Positions 53,929 through 63,061 of a DNA stretch of 64,000 bases are shown in pieces. The DNA comes from Noviherbaspirillum soli. Its GTDB lineage: Bacteria > Pseudomonadota > Gammaproteobacteria > Burkholderiales > Burkholderiaceae_D. The stretch is from assembly GCF_015352955.1 (NCBI RefSeq), contig NZ_JACYOX010000001.1, positions 62,001 through 126,000 of the forward strand. Direction: 5' to 3'. A model generated the notes under the pieces. The model was not told the DNA's origin and searched no databases. It worked only from the letters and a program-made list of their open reading frames with translations. Each line of letters opens with the position of its first letter. Within the stretch, counting starts at the first letter, position 1. The translations under genes were made by a program, and so were the position numbers.

Positions 53929-54747
53929 TCAGCCCGGCCGTCGCGCCAGGGCGCGCGCCAGCATCAGCGCCCAATCGGCCCGGCCCAGGCTGGGGCGGCG
54001 GCGGAACACATCGTAGTCGGCCTGCTCGATGCGCTCCAGGATGCGCAGCCCGCCCTGCACGATCAGGCGCAGTTCCCAGCCGATCCGTCCGCGCAGCCGC
54101 CACGCCAGCGGTGCGCCCGACAGCATCAGCGCACGTGCGCGGTCGACCTCGAAACGCATCAGTGCCCGCCAGCGGTCGTCGCTTTCCTGCCGGCCGATCT
54201 GCGCTTCCTCGACGCCGAAACGCGCCAGGTCTTCCAGCGGCAGGTAAATCCGGCCCTTGTCCCAGTCGATCGCCACGTCCTGCCAGAAGTTGATCAACTG
54301 GAGCGCGCTGCAGACGGCATCCGACTGCCGCAGACTATGCGCATCATGCACGCCATACAGATGCAGCATCAGGGCGCCGACCGGGTTGGCGGAGCGCCGG
54401 CAGTAGTCGAGCAGATCCGCATAGGTGGCATAGCGCACGGTCACAACATCCTGGCGAAAAGCGGAGAGCAGGTCGCGCATCGGCTGCAGCGGCAATGCAT
54501 GGGCAGCGACCATTTGCGCCAGGCGGACAAACAGCGCCGATTCCACAGACTGCCCGGCTTCGATGCGGTCTAATTGCGTCGCATAGTCCCGCAGCGATGC
54601 CAGCCGCTGGTCAGCGCTGGCATCGCCTTCGTCGGCGATATCGTCAGCGCTCCGGGCAAATGCATAGATTGCCTCCACCGGAGGGCGCAGCCGTGCTGGC
54701 AGCAGAACGGAAGCCACCGGAAAGTTTTCATAGTGATCAACTGACAT
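53929..54747 (-). CDS. hpnC: Hydroxysqualene synthase
   Basis: A 272-residue squalene-synthase-family protein that converts presqualene diphosphate to hydroxysqualene. It has HYENFPVASVLLPARLRPPV, ARSADDIADEGD (first Asp-rich motif) and INFWQDVAIDWDKGRIYLPL (second). The ATG at 54747 has AGGA upstream; an in-frame start at 54765 is less likely. It is first of the three genes hpnC-hpnD-hpnE, with a 133-base gap before hpnD. The squalene-hopene cyclase is not in this window. Confidence 0.94.
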   Translation of the reverse strand: MSVDHYENFPVASVLLPARLRPPVEAIYAFARSADDIADEGDASADQRLASLRDYATQLDRIEAGQSVESALFVRLAQMVAAHALPLQPMRDLLSAFRQDVVTVRYATYADLLDYCRRSANPVGALMLHLYGVHDAHSLRQSDAVCSALQLINFWQDVAIDWDKGRIYLPLEDLARFGVEEAQIGRQESDDRWRALMRFEVDRARALMLSGAPLAWRLRGRIGWELRLIVQGGLRILERIEQADYDVFRRRPSLGRADWALMLARALARRPG

Positions 54748-54775
54748 CGATTTCCTGAAATCCAAATGCCTTATA

Positions 54776-54799
54776 ATTACTAACTCATCAGTCAGTAAT
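54776..54799. promoter_or_regulatory. TetR-type operator palindrome
   Basis: A 24-base imperfect palindrome with arms ATTACTAACT (54776-54785) and AGTCAGTAAT (54790-54799). Twenty of 24 positions are symmetric. Form and size fit a TetR-family operator. It lies between the divergent hpnC (start 54747) and RND adaptor (start 54878) genes, so it could control either. Confidence 0.68.
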
Positions 54800-54877
54800 C
54801 ATCCGGCCGACAGGCTGCGGCGCTCATCATTGAGGCAGCCGGAGCATTTTTTGCCCCGAATAGTAAAGGAATCCACC

Positions 54878-56023
54878 GTGCCCAACCTCAACCATGTGCG
54901 CACCACGTCGCCACGACGCGCTGCCGGCGCCTATCTTGCCGTGGCCGGCCTGGCGTTGAGCCTGGCCTTGGCCGGCTGCTCCAAGCCGGTGGAAAAGGTG
55001 GAGGAAGTGCGGCCGGTGCGGGCGATGAAGATGGCGGCGGCCAGCACCCGCACGGTGGCGCAGTTTTCAGGCGAGATCCGGGCGCGTTACGAATCGCGGC
55101 TGGGTTTCCGGGTCGCCGGCAAGATCGTCTCGCGCAAGGTCGACGTGGGCGCCATGGTCAAGCGCGGCCAGGTGCTGATGCAGCTCGATCCGCAGGATTT
55201 GCAGCTGGCGCAGTCGCAGGCCAATGCCGCGCTGGGCGCGGCCGAGAGCAATCTCGAATTGGCCAAGGCCGAACTGGCGCGCTACAAGGACCTGCGGGAA
55301 AAGAATTTCGTCAGCCAGGCGGTGCTGGATGCGAAGGAAACCGCCTACCGCTCCGCCCGCGCCACCCGCGACCAGGCCGCGGCGGCGCTGCGCACCCAGC
55401 GCAACCAGACCGGCTACGGCAACCTGGTGGCCGATGTCGACGGCGTGGTGACTGGCATCGATGCCGAGACCGGGCAGGTCGTGTCGGCCGGCACGCCGGT
55501 GGTGCGGCTGGCGCAGCTGGGCGAGAAGGAAGTGGTCATCAGCATTCCGGAAGACCAGGTCGATGCGCTGCGCAAGGTCAGCGATGTGACGGTGCGCACC
55601 TGGGCCAATCCCGATGAGGCGCTGCCCGGCAAGCTGCGCGAGCTGTCGCCGGTGGCCGATACCGCCACCCGTACCTATACCGCCAAGATCAGCCTGCCCA
55701 AGGCGCCGGAGGATGTGCGCCTGGGTATGACCGCCTACGTCACCTTCAGCGCCGATGGTGAAAACCCGATGCTCAAGGTGCCGCTGACGGCATTGGTGCA
55801 GAACCAGGGCGCCAGCGCGGTCTGGCTGGTGGAAAACGGCACGGTCCGGCTGGCGCCGGTCCAGCTTGCCGGCGCCTCCGGCAATGACATGCTGATTGCC
55901 TCCGGACTCAATCCGGGCCAGGTCGTCGTCACCGCCGGCGTGCACCTGCTCAAGCCCGGCCAGAAAGTCACCGTGCTCGATGCCGAACCCGTAGCCCAGA
56001 ACAGCACTGGGACCGCCAAATGA
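54878..56023 (+). CDS. RND efflux membrane-fusion (adaptor) lipoprotein
   Basis: A 381-residue periplasmic adaptor of an RND efflux pump. The signal ALSLALAGCSKPV has a lipobox Cys, so it is probably membrane-anchored. The lipoyl/hairpin region follows (GFRVAGKIVSRKVDVG, VKRGQVLMQLDPQDLQLAQS) and the beta-barrel ends with VPLTALVQNQGASAVWL. Start is GTG at 54878 with AAAGGA at good spacing. It overlaps the pump gene by ATGA. A TetR-type operator lies about 80 bases upstream. Confidence 0.93.
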   Translation: MPNLNHVRTTSPRRAAGAYLAVAGLALSLALAGCSKPVEKVEEVRPVRAMKMAAASTRTVAQFSGEIRARYESRLGFRVAGKIVSRKVDVGAMVKRGQVLMQLDPQDLQLAQSQANAALGAAESNLELAKAELARYKDLREKNFVSQAVLDAKETAYRSARATRDQAAAALRTQRNQTGYGNLVADVDGVVTGIDAETGQVVSAGTPVVRLAQLGEKEVVISIPEDQVDALRKVSDVTVRTWANPDEALPGKLRELSPVADTATRTYTAKISLPKAPEDVRLGMTAYVTFSADGENPMLKVPLTALVQNQGASAVWLVENGTVRLAPVQLAGASGNDMLIASGLNPGQVVVTAGVHLLKPGQKVTVLDAEPVAQNSTGTAK

Positions 56024-59000
56024 AGGGCGGCTTCAACCTCTCGCGCTGGGCGCTCGAACACATACCGCTGATCCGCTACCTGATGGTGGTGCTGCTTCTG
56101 GGCGGCGTGCTTAGCTACAGCAGGCTGGGCCAGGACGAGGATCCGCCATTCACCTTCCGCGCCATGGTCGTGCGTGCCTACTGGCCCGGCGCCACCTCGC
56201 TGCAGATGGCCGACCAGGTCACCGACAAGCTGGAAAAGAAGCTGCAGGAGACGCCCTATATCGACCGCATCAGCAGCTACTCGAAGCCGGGCGAGACCCT
56301 GATCATTCTGAACCTGCGCGAATCGACCCCGCCGCGCGAAGTGCAGAACGCCTGGTACCAGGTGCGCAAGAAGATCGGCGACATCCGCGGCACGCTGCCC
56401 GGCGGCGTGGTCGGCCCTTTCTTCAACGACGAGTTCGGCGACACCTTCGGCTCCATCTTCGCGCTCTCCGGCGACGGCTTCACCTATGCTGAAATCAAGG
56501 ATTACGCCGACTTCGTGCGCCAACAGCTGCTGAAGGTGCCGTCGGTGTCCAAGGTCGAGCAGTACGGCGTGCAGGAAGAGAAGATCTATATCGAGTTTTC
56601 CCACAAGCGCTTCTCGCAGCTGGGCGTGCCGTTCGAGACCGTAGTGGCCCAGATCAATGCGCAGAACGCGGTCGAATCCACCGGCGTGCTGGTCACGCCG
56701 AGCGACAATCTGCAGGTCAGGGTCAGCGGCGCACTCCATTCGGTGGCCGACCTGGAAAACCTGCAGCTGCGCGCCAATGGCAGCAACTTCCGCCTCGGCG
56801 ACTTCGCCACCGTGCGGCGCGGCTTCCGCGAGCCGCCGCAGGACAAGATGCGCTTCAACGGCCATGAGGTGATCGGTCTGGGCATTTCAATGGAGCGCGG
56901 CGGCAATATCATCGAGCTTGGCAAGAACCTGCAGAAGGCCACTGCCGAGATCCGCGCCAAGCTGCCGGTGGGCATCGAGCTGCAGCAGGTCACCAACCAG
57001 CCGGAAGCCGTTGCCTCCTCGGTCAATGAATTCGTCCATACCCTGATCGAGGCGGTGCTGATCGTGCTGGCGGTCAGCTTCGTCGCGCTGGGCCTGCATA
57101 CCAAGCCCCTGCGGCTGGACGTGCGCCCTGGCCTGGTGGTGGCGCTGACCATACCGCTGGTGCTGGCCGTGACCTTCCTGTTCATGCGCATCCTTGGCAT
57201 CGACCTGCACAAGATCTCGCTCGGCGCGCTGATCATCGCGCTGGGCCTCTTGGTGGATGACGCCATCATCGCCGTGGAGATGATGGTGCGCAAAATGGAG
57301 GAGGGCCTGTCGCGCTTCGACGCCGCCACCTTTGCCTATACCTCCACGGCGATCCCGATGCTGACCGGTACGCTGATCACCGCGGCCGGCTTCCTGCCGA
57401 TCGGCCTGGCCAAGTCGGCCGCCGGCGAATACACCTTCTCGATGTTCTCGGTCAATGCGCTGGCGCTGCTGATCTCCTGGCTGGCGGCCGTGATCTTCAC
57501 GCCATACATCGGCTACCTGCTGCTCAAGGTCAAGCCGGCGGCCCATGCCGACGGCCACCACGAGTTGTTCGACACGCCGTTCTACACCCGCTTCCGGCGC
57601 CTGGTGTCGCGCTGCGTCGAATGGCGCAAGACCACCATCGCCATCACGCTGGCGGTCTTCGCGCTGGGCGTGCTGGGTTTCCGTTTCATCGAGCAGCAGT
57701 TCTTCCCCGACTCGTCGCGGCCGGAACTGATGGTAGAGATGTGGCTGCCTGAAGGCGCATCCTTCGGCGCCACCGAAAACCAGGTGAAGAAGTTCGAGGC
57801 CTTCCTTGCCAAGCAGGACAGCATACGCAGCTACACCAGCTACGTCGGCACCGGCAGCCCGCGCTTCTACCTGCCGCTGGACCAGATCTTCCCGCAGACG
57901 AACGTCGCGCAACTGGTCGTGGTGCCCAAGGACCTGAAGAGCCGCGAGGCGATGCGCCAGAAGATCACCGAACTGTTCAAGACCGACTTCCCGGAAGTGC
58001 GCGGCCGCGTCCGCCTGCTGCCCAATGGCCCGCCCGTTCCCTACCCGGTGCAGTTCCGGGTCAGCGGCCTGGAAGTGGGCAAGGTGCGCGAGGTGGCCGA
58101 CAAGGTCAAGGAGATCATGCGCGCCAATCCCAATACGCTGGGCGTGAACGACAACTGGAACGAGTCGGTCAAGGTGCTGCGCCTGGACCTCGACCAGGAC
58201 AAGCTGCGCGCACTGGGCGTGACGACGCAGACGGTCATGCGCACCGCCAATACCATCCTGTCCGGCACCACCATCGGCCAGTTCCGCGAGGGCGACAAGC
58301 TGATCGACATCGTGATGCGCCAGCCGGTCGACGAGCGTTCCAGCATCGAGCTGCTCAATGGCACCAGCGTTCCGACCGCCAGCGGCAAGGCGGTCACCAT
58401 CTCGCAGCTGGCGCGCGCCCATTTCGTCTGGGAGCCGGGCGTGGTCTGGCGCGAGGGCAGGGAATGGGCGATCACCGTGCAGGCTGACGTCGTAGAAGGC
58501 ATACAGGGGCCGACGGTGTCGAACCAGATCGACCCCAAGCTGAACGAGTTGCGCGCCACGCTGCCGGCCGGTTACCAGATCAAGCTGGCCGGCGCCATCG
58601 CCGACAGCGGCAAGGCGCAGGACTCGATCGCCGCCAATGTGCCGCTGGTGATCTTCATCATCTTCACCCTGCTGATGCTGCAGCTGCACAGCTTCTCGCG
58701 CTCGCTGCTGGTATTCCTCACCGGTCCGCTGGGCGTGACCGGCGCGGCCATGGCGCTGCTGCTGCTGCAGCGGCCGTTCGGCTTCGTCGCCCAGCTCGGC
58801 GTGATCGCGCTGTTCGGCATGATCATCCGCAATTCGGTGATCCTGATCGACCAGATCGAGCAGGACATCGCCGACGGCGCCGAGCCCTGGAACGCCGTGG
58901 TGGAGTCTGCGGTGCGCCGCTTCCGGCCCATCATCCTGACCGCGGCGGCGGCCGTGCTGGCGATGATCCCGCTGTCGCGCTCTGTGTTCTGGGGGCCGAT

Positions 59001-59112
59001 GGCGGTGGCCATCATGGGCGGCCTGATCGTGGCAACCGGCCTGACCCTGCTGTTCCTGCCGGCGCTGTACGCCACCTGGTTCAGGGTCAAGCGGCCGCAG
59101 CCGATGGCATAA
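56020..59112 (+). CDS. RND multidrug efflux pump (HAE1 type)
   Basis: A 1030-residue inner-membrane proton-driven efflux transporter. It has the duplicated RND layout with twelve hydrophobic segments and two large periplasmic loops. Proton-relay residues are in GLLVDDAIIAVEMMVRKMEE, and the C-terminal part has GVIALFGMIIRNSVILIDQI. The start LSRWALEHIPLIRYLMVVLL is typical. An outer-membrane channel (TolC-type) gene is not adjacent, so a remote one must be used. The substrates are unknown. It ends 135 bases before tRNA-Leu. Confidence 0.95.
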   Translation: MKGGFNLSRWALEHIPLIRYLMVVLLLGGVLSYSRLGQDEDPPFTFRAMVVRAYWPGATSLQMADQVTDKLEKKLQETPYIDRISSYSKPGETLIILNLRESTPPREVQNAWYQVRKKIGDIRGTLPGGVVGPFFNDEFGDTFGSIFALSGDGFTYAEIKDYADFVRQQLLKVPSVSKVEQYGVQEEKIYIEFSHKRFSQLGVPFETVVAQINAQNAVESTGVLVTPSDNLQVRVSGALHSVADLENLQLRANGSNFRLGDFATVRRGFREPPQDKMRFNGHEVIGLGISMERGGNIIELGKNLQKATAEIRAKLPVGIELQQVTNQPEAVASSVNEFVHTLIEAVLIVLAVSFVALGLHTKPLRLDVRPGLVVALTIPLVLAVTFLFMRILGIDLHKISLGALIIALGLLVDDAIIAVEMMVRKMEEGLSRFDAATFAYTSTAIPMLTGTLITAAGFLPIGLAKSAAGEYTFSMFSVNALALLISWLAAVIFTPYIGYLLLKVKPAAHADGHHELFDTPFYTRFRRLVSRCVEWRKTTIAITLAVFALGVLGFRFIEQQFFPDSSRPELMVEMWLPEGASFGATENQVKKFEAFLAKQDSIRSYTSYVGTGSPRFYLPLDQIFPQTNVAQLVVVPKDLKSREAMRQKITELFKTDFPEVRGRVRLLPNGPPVPYPVQFRVSGLEVGKVREVADKVKEIMRANPNTLGVNDNWNESVKVLRLDLDQDKLRALGVTTQTVMRTANTILSGTTIGQFREGDKLIDIVMRQPVDERSSIELLNGTSVPTASGKAVTISQLARAHFVWEPGVVWREGREWAITVQADVVEGIQGPTVSNQIDPKLNELRATLPAGYQIKLAGAIADSGKAQDSIAANVPLVIFIIFTLLMLQLHSFSRSLLVFLTGPLGVTGAAMALLLLQRPFGFVAQLGVIALFGMIIRNSVILIDQIEQDIADGAEPWNAVVESAVRRFRPIILTAAAAVLAMIPLSRSVFWGPMAVAIMGGLIVATGLTLLFLPALYATWFRVKRPQPMA

Positions 59113-59247
59113 TGTCAAAAATCACGACGGCAGCCGGAAAAATCCAGTAAAATCCGCGCCTGAAGTTGAATGCCGGTGGCAACGGCACAGCAGGGCGACC
59201 CACTTGCACTTCCCGGTCGCCCTTTGCTTTTGCACCGGACTATTTGC

Positions 59248-59334
59248 GCGAGGATGGCGAAATTGGTAGACGCACCAGGTTTAGGTCCTGACGCCAGCAA
59301 TGGTGTGGGGGTTCGAGTCCCCCTCCTCGCACCA
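59248..59334 (+). tRNA. leuW: tRNA-Leu(UAG)
   Basis: The 87 bases fold as a class II tRNA: acceptor GCGAGGA pairs with TCCTCGC, with discriminator A and encoded CCA. The anticodon loop TTTAGGT gives anticodon UAG for CUN codons. A long variable arm and T loop GGTTCGAGTCC are present. It lies just before tig. The symbol is the usual one for this isoacceptor. Confidence 0.96.
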
Positions 59335-59362
59335 CAGAACGATTATTTTTTGGACGATTCAC

Positions 59363-60706
59363 ATGGCAACTGAAGTCGAAACTCTGGAAAAACTTGAGCG
59401 TCGCATCACGATCACGCTGCCGCTGGCTGATGTGCAGGCGGAAGTGGAAAAGCAACTCAAACTCCGCGCCCGCACCGCCAAGGCCCCCGGTTTCCGGCCT
59501 GGCAAGGTACCGATGAAGATGGTGGCGCAGCAGTACGGCTATCAGGTGGAATCGGACGTGCTCAATGACAAGGTCGGCCGCGCGTTTGCCGCAGCGACCG
59601 ACGAGAACCAGTTGCGCGTGGCTGGCTTCCCGAAGATCGAAGCTAAGGAAGGCGCACCGGAAGGCATGGTTGCCTTCGACGCCACCTTCGAGGTTTATCC
59701 CGAAGTCAAGGTCGGCGACCTGTCCGCCGCCGAGATCGAGCGCACCGTGGCCGAAGTCTCGCCAGCCGAAATCGACAAGACCATCGACATCCTGCGCAAG
59801 CAGCGGGTGCACTACCACGTCAAGGGCGAGCAGGGCGAGCACGGCGACGGCGGTGCGGACCAGACCGCCCAGAACGGCGACCGCGTCACCATCGACTTCG
59901 TCGGCAAGATCGACGACGTGGAATTCCCTGGCGGCAAGGCTGACGACTATGCTTTCGTGCTCGGCGAAGGCCGCATGCTGCCGGAATTCGAAGCCGCCAC
60001 CGTCGGCCTGAAAGTGGGCGAGTCCAAGACCTTCGACCTGCACTTCCCCGAGGACTACCACGGCAAGGACGTGGCCGGCAAGACCGCCCAGTTCACCGTG
60101 ACCCTGAAGAATTTGGAATGGGCGCATATGCCCGAAGTCGATGCCGAATTCGCCAAGTCGCTGGGCATCCCCGACGGCGACCTCGACAAGATGCGCGACG
60201 ACATCAAGTCCAACCTGGAACGCGAAGTCCAGAACCGCGCCAAGGCCAAGACCAAGGACAGCGTGATGGATGCGCTGATCAAGCAGGTCGAGCTGGACGT
60301 GCCCAAGGCCCTGGTTGACCAGGAAGTCGAGCGCCTGATGGAAATGACCCGCCAGGACATGCAGCAGCGCGGCATGAACATGAAGGACATGCCGTTCCCG
60401 CGCGAGCTGTTCACCGCTCAGGCCGAGCGCCGCGTGCGCCTGGGCCTGATCCTGGCTGATTTGGTCAAGGAGCAGAACCTGCAGGCAACGCCGGAGCAGG
60501 TCAAGGCCCAGGTGGAAGAGTTCGCCAAGAGCTACGAAGACCCGCAGGAAGTGATGAAGTACTATTTCAGCGATCGTCGTCGCCTGTCGGAAGTCGAGGC
60601 TCTTGTATTGGAAGAAAACGTCGTCAATTACGTGCTTGGCAAGGCGAAGGTCACCGACAAGCCGGTGAGCTTCGACGAATTGATGGCTAATAACGCGCAG
60701 GGCTGA
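59363..60706 (+). CDS. tig: Trigger factor
   Basis: A 447-residue ribosome-associated chaperone with peptidyl-prolyl isomerase activity. It has the ribosome-binding signature [18 protein letters not shown] near residue 45, the FKBP-like domain ([20 protein letters not shown]) and a helical C-terminal chaperone domain with [16 protein letters not shown]. The ATG at 59363 matches the family start ([15 protein letters not shown]). First gene of tig-clpP-clpX-lon. Confidence 0.97.
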   Translation: MATEVETLEKLERRITITLPLADVQAEVEKQLKLRARTAKAPGFRPGKVPMKMVAQQYGYQVESDVLNDKVGRAFAAATDENQLRVAGFPKIEAKEGAPEGMVAFDATFEVYPEVKVGDLSAAEIERTVAEVSPAEIDKTIDILRKQRVHYHVKGEQGEHGDGGADQTAQNGDRVTIDFVGKIDDVEFPGGKADDYAFVLGEGRMLPEFEAATVGLKVGESKTFDLHFPEDYHGKDVAGKTAQFTVTLKNLEWAHMPEVDAEFAKSLGIPDGDLDKMRDDIKSNLEREVQNRAKAKTKDSVMDALIKQVELDVPKALVDQEVERLMEMTRQDMQQRGMNMKDMPFPRELFTAQAERRVRLGLILADLVKEQNLQATPEQVKAQVEEFAKSYEDPQEVMKYYFSDRRRLSEVEALVLEENVVNYVLGKAKVTDKPVSFDELMANNAQG

Positions 60707-60736
60707 GTCCCCGGTGCGATCTCAGAGGGAAATCAC

Positions 60737-61366
60737 ATGACTACTAGCATGATGGGAAACAGCGCGCTCGATACACAGATGCTCGGCATGGTGCCGATGG
60801 TGATCGAGCAGAGCGGCCGCGGCGAGCGTGCTTACGACATCTACTCGCGTCTGCTGAAGGAGCGCGTGATTTTCCTGGTGGGCCCGGTCAACGACCATTC
60901 CGCCAACCTGATCGTCGCGCAGCTGCTGTTCCTGGAAAGCGAGAATCCTGACAAGGATATTTCGCTGTACATCAACAGCCCGGGCGGCTCGGTGTCGGCC
61001 GGCATGGCGATCTACGACACGATGCAGTTCATCAAGCCCGACGTGTCGACGCTGTGTACCGGCCTGGCTGCCTCGATGGGTGCTTTCCTGCTGGCCGCTG
61101 GCGCCAAGGGCAAGCGCTTCTCGCTGCCGAATTCGCGCATCATGATTCACCAGCCCCTGGGCGGTGCGCAGGGCCAGGCGGCGGACATCGAAATCCAGGC
61201 ACGGGAAATCCTGTATCTGCGCGAACGTCTCAACGCCATCCTGGCGGAAAAGACCGGCCGTCCGGTGGAGCAGATCAGCCGCGACACCGACCGCGACAAC
61301 TTCATGTCGGCGGAACAGGCCCTGGACTATGGAATGATCGACAAGGTGCTGAGCAGCCGCGCTTGA
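60737..61366 (+). CDS. clpP: ATP-dependent Clp protease proteolytic subunit
   Basis: A 209-residue serine protease subunit that forms the ClpP tetradecamer. The catalytic Ser is in [14 protein letters not shown], the His in [13 protein letters not shown] and the Asp in [14 protein letters not shown]. It starts at 60737 with AGAGGGAA upstream. The N-terminal residues before [20 protein letters not shown] form the usual short propeptide. A terminator follows at 61388-61425, before clpX. Confidence 0.97.
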   Translation: MTTSMMGNSALDTQMLGMVPMVIEQSGRGERAYDIYSRLLKERVIFLVGPVNDHSANLIVAQLLFLESENPDKDISLYINSPGGSVSAGMAIYDTMQFIKPDVSTLCTGLAASMGAFLLAAGAKGKRFSLPNSRIMIHQPLGGAQGQAADIEIQAREILYLRERLNAILAEKTGRPVEQISRDTDRDNFMSAEQALDYGMIDKVLSSRA

Positions 61367-61387
61367 GTCAGCGGCTGACTGAATGAA

Positions 61388-61425
61388 AAAACGCCCTGGC
61401 CAGCAATGCCCGGGCGTTTTGTTTT
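61388..61425 (+). terminator. Rho-independent terminator between clpP and clpX
   Basis: AAAACGCCC (61388-61396) pairs with GGGCGTTTT (61412-61420), and TTTT follows after one G. It may only partly stop transcription into clpX. Confidence 0.85.
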
Positions 61426-61531
61426 AGTGCAATTTTGCAATATGTTTCAATTGTCAATTTATTGCGCAGACTCGTGACGACTTTTCGATTCGCGGGTAAG
61501 ATCGTAGAACCCTTTTTCCAAAGCTTTTTCC

Positions 61532-62800
61532 ATGTCCGATAAAAAGTCCTCCAGTGGTGAAAAACTGCTGTACTGCTCGTTCTGCGGCAAGAGCCAGCAT
61601 GAAGTGAAAAAACTCATTGCAGGCCCGTCGGTGTTCATCTGCGACGAATGCATTGATTTGTGCAATGACATCATCCGGGATGAGGCATCGAGCATCGAGA
61701 CCGTAGCCGGTCCGAAATCGGACCTGCCCACGCCGCAGGAAATCTTCGACATGCTGGGCCAGTACGTGATCGGCCAGGAAAATGCGAAGCGCATTCTGTC
61801 AGTCGCCGTGTACAACCACTACAAGCGCCTGAAGCATCTTGGCAAGAAGGATGAGGTTGAGCTTTCCAAGAGCAACATCCTGCTGGTCGGTCCCACCGGC
61901 TCGGGCAAGACGCTGTTGGCGCAGACCCTGGCGCGCATGCTGAACGTGCCGTTCGTGATTGCCGATGCCACCACGCTGACCGAAGCAGGTTATGTTGGCG
62001 AGGACGTGGAAAACATCATCCAGAAGCTGCTGCAGAACTGCAATTACGAAGTCGACAAGGCGCAGCGCGGCATCGTCTACATCGACGAAATCGACAAGAT
62101 CTCGCGCAAGTCTGACAATCCGTCGATCACCCGCGACGTGTCCGGCGAAGGCGTGCAGCAGGCGCTGCTGAAGCTGATCGAGGGCACGATGGCCTCGGTG
62201 CCGCCGCAGGGCGGCCGCAAGCATCCCAACCAGGATTTCGTGCAGATCGACACCACCAACATCCTGTTCATCTGCGGTGGCGCCTTTGACGGCCTGGCAA
62301 AGGTGATTTCGGAGCGTTCTGAAAAGAGCGGCATCGGTTTCGGCGCCAGCGTCAAGAGCCAGGCCGAGCGCACGGCCAGCGAAGTGCTGCTGGAAGCGGA
62401 ACCCGAGGATCTGATCAAGTTCGGCCTGATTCCCGAGCTGGTCGGCCGTCTGCCCGTGGTGGCGACCCTGAGCGAGCTGAATGAAGCGGCCCTGATCCAG
62501 ATTCTTCTGGAGCCGAAGAATGCGCTTGTCAAGCAATACGCGAAGCTTCTGCAGATGGAAGGCGCAGAACTGGAAATCCGTCCCGCGGCCCTGCATGCGG
62601 TGGCACGCAAGGCGCTGGCCCGAAAGACGGGTGCCCGCGGCCTGCGGTCCATTCTTGAACACGCGCTGCTGGAAGTGATGTTCGAACTGCCAAACGAGCA
62701 GAACGTGGCCAAGGTTGTCATTGATGAAAACACCATCACCAATGGCGCCAAGCCGATTCTGATCTACCACGAACAGCCCAAGGTATCGGGCGCCAAGTAA
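61532..62800 (+). CDS. clpX: ATP-dependent Clp protease ATP-binding subunit ClpX
   Basis: A 422-residue AAA+ unfoldase that feeds substrates to ClpP. The N-terminal zinc domain has the Cys4 pattern ([20 protein letters not shown]); Walker A is [12 protein letters not shown], Walker B is [11 protein letters not shown], and the ClpP-binding IGF loop is in [12 protein letters not shown]. It ends normally. Own promoter likely because the clpP terminator lies upstream. Confidence 0.97.
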   Translation: MSDKKSSSGEKLLYCSFCGKSQHEVKKLIAGPSVFICDECIDLCNDIIRDEASSIETVAGPKSDLPTPQEIFDMLGQYVIGQENAKRILSVAVYNHYKRLKHLGKKDEVELSKSNILLVGPTGSGKTLLAQTLARMLNVPFVIADATTLTEAGYVGEDVENIIQKLLQNCNYEVDKAQRGIVYIDEIDKISRKSDNPSITRDVSGEGVQQALLKLIEGTMASVPPQGGRKHPNQDFVQIDTTNILFICGGAFDGLAKVISERSEKSGIGFGASVKSQAERTASEVLLEAEPEDLIKFGLIPELVGRLPVVATLSELNEAALIQILLEPKNALVKQYAKLLQMEGAELEIRPAALHAVARKALARKTGARGLRSILEHALLEVMFELPNEQNVAKVVIDENTITNGAKPILIYHEQPKVSGAK

Positions 62801-62925
62801 CGCCACGGGTGCGGCCGCCGGCCGCACTCCTTTGCGTCAAACTGTAAGAAGTCCAGGTTTTTCTTTGTTTCTTAGGCAGAACCGTTACAATTCGCCCTGT
62901 CAACACACAAACAGGCTTACATCGC

Positions 62926-62964
62926 AAAGCCACCCGCGCATAAAAAACGTGAGTGGCTTTTTTA
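62926..62964 (+). terminator. Rho-independent terminator after clpX
   Basis: AAAGCCAC (62926-62933) pairs with GTGGCTTT (62953-62960), followed by a T-run. The loop is about 19 bases, longer than usual. It lies upstream of lon. Confidence 0.75.
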
Positions 62965-63061
62965 TTTGTTTTGCAACTAAGCATGTTTTTTGTTGATGCC
63001 CGGGCTTGTGTTTCGGCTGCTCGCGCCAACATCATGAACAGGATTTTTGATAAGGCCCGCC

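Noticed and set aside
56887-59118. Long minus-strand frame (about 740 codons) over the RND pump
   Set aside because: It is the mirror of the pump gene with His/Arg/Gln-rich composition and no ribosome site.
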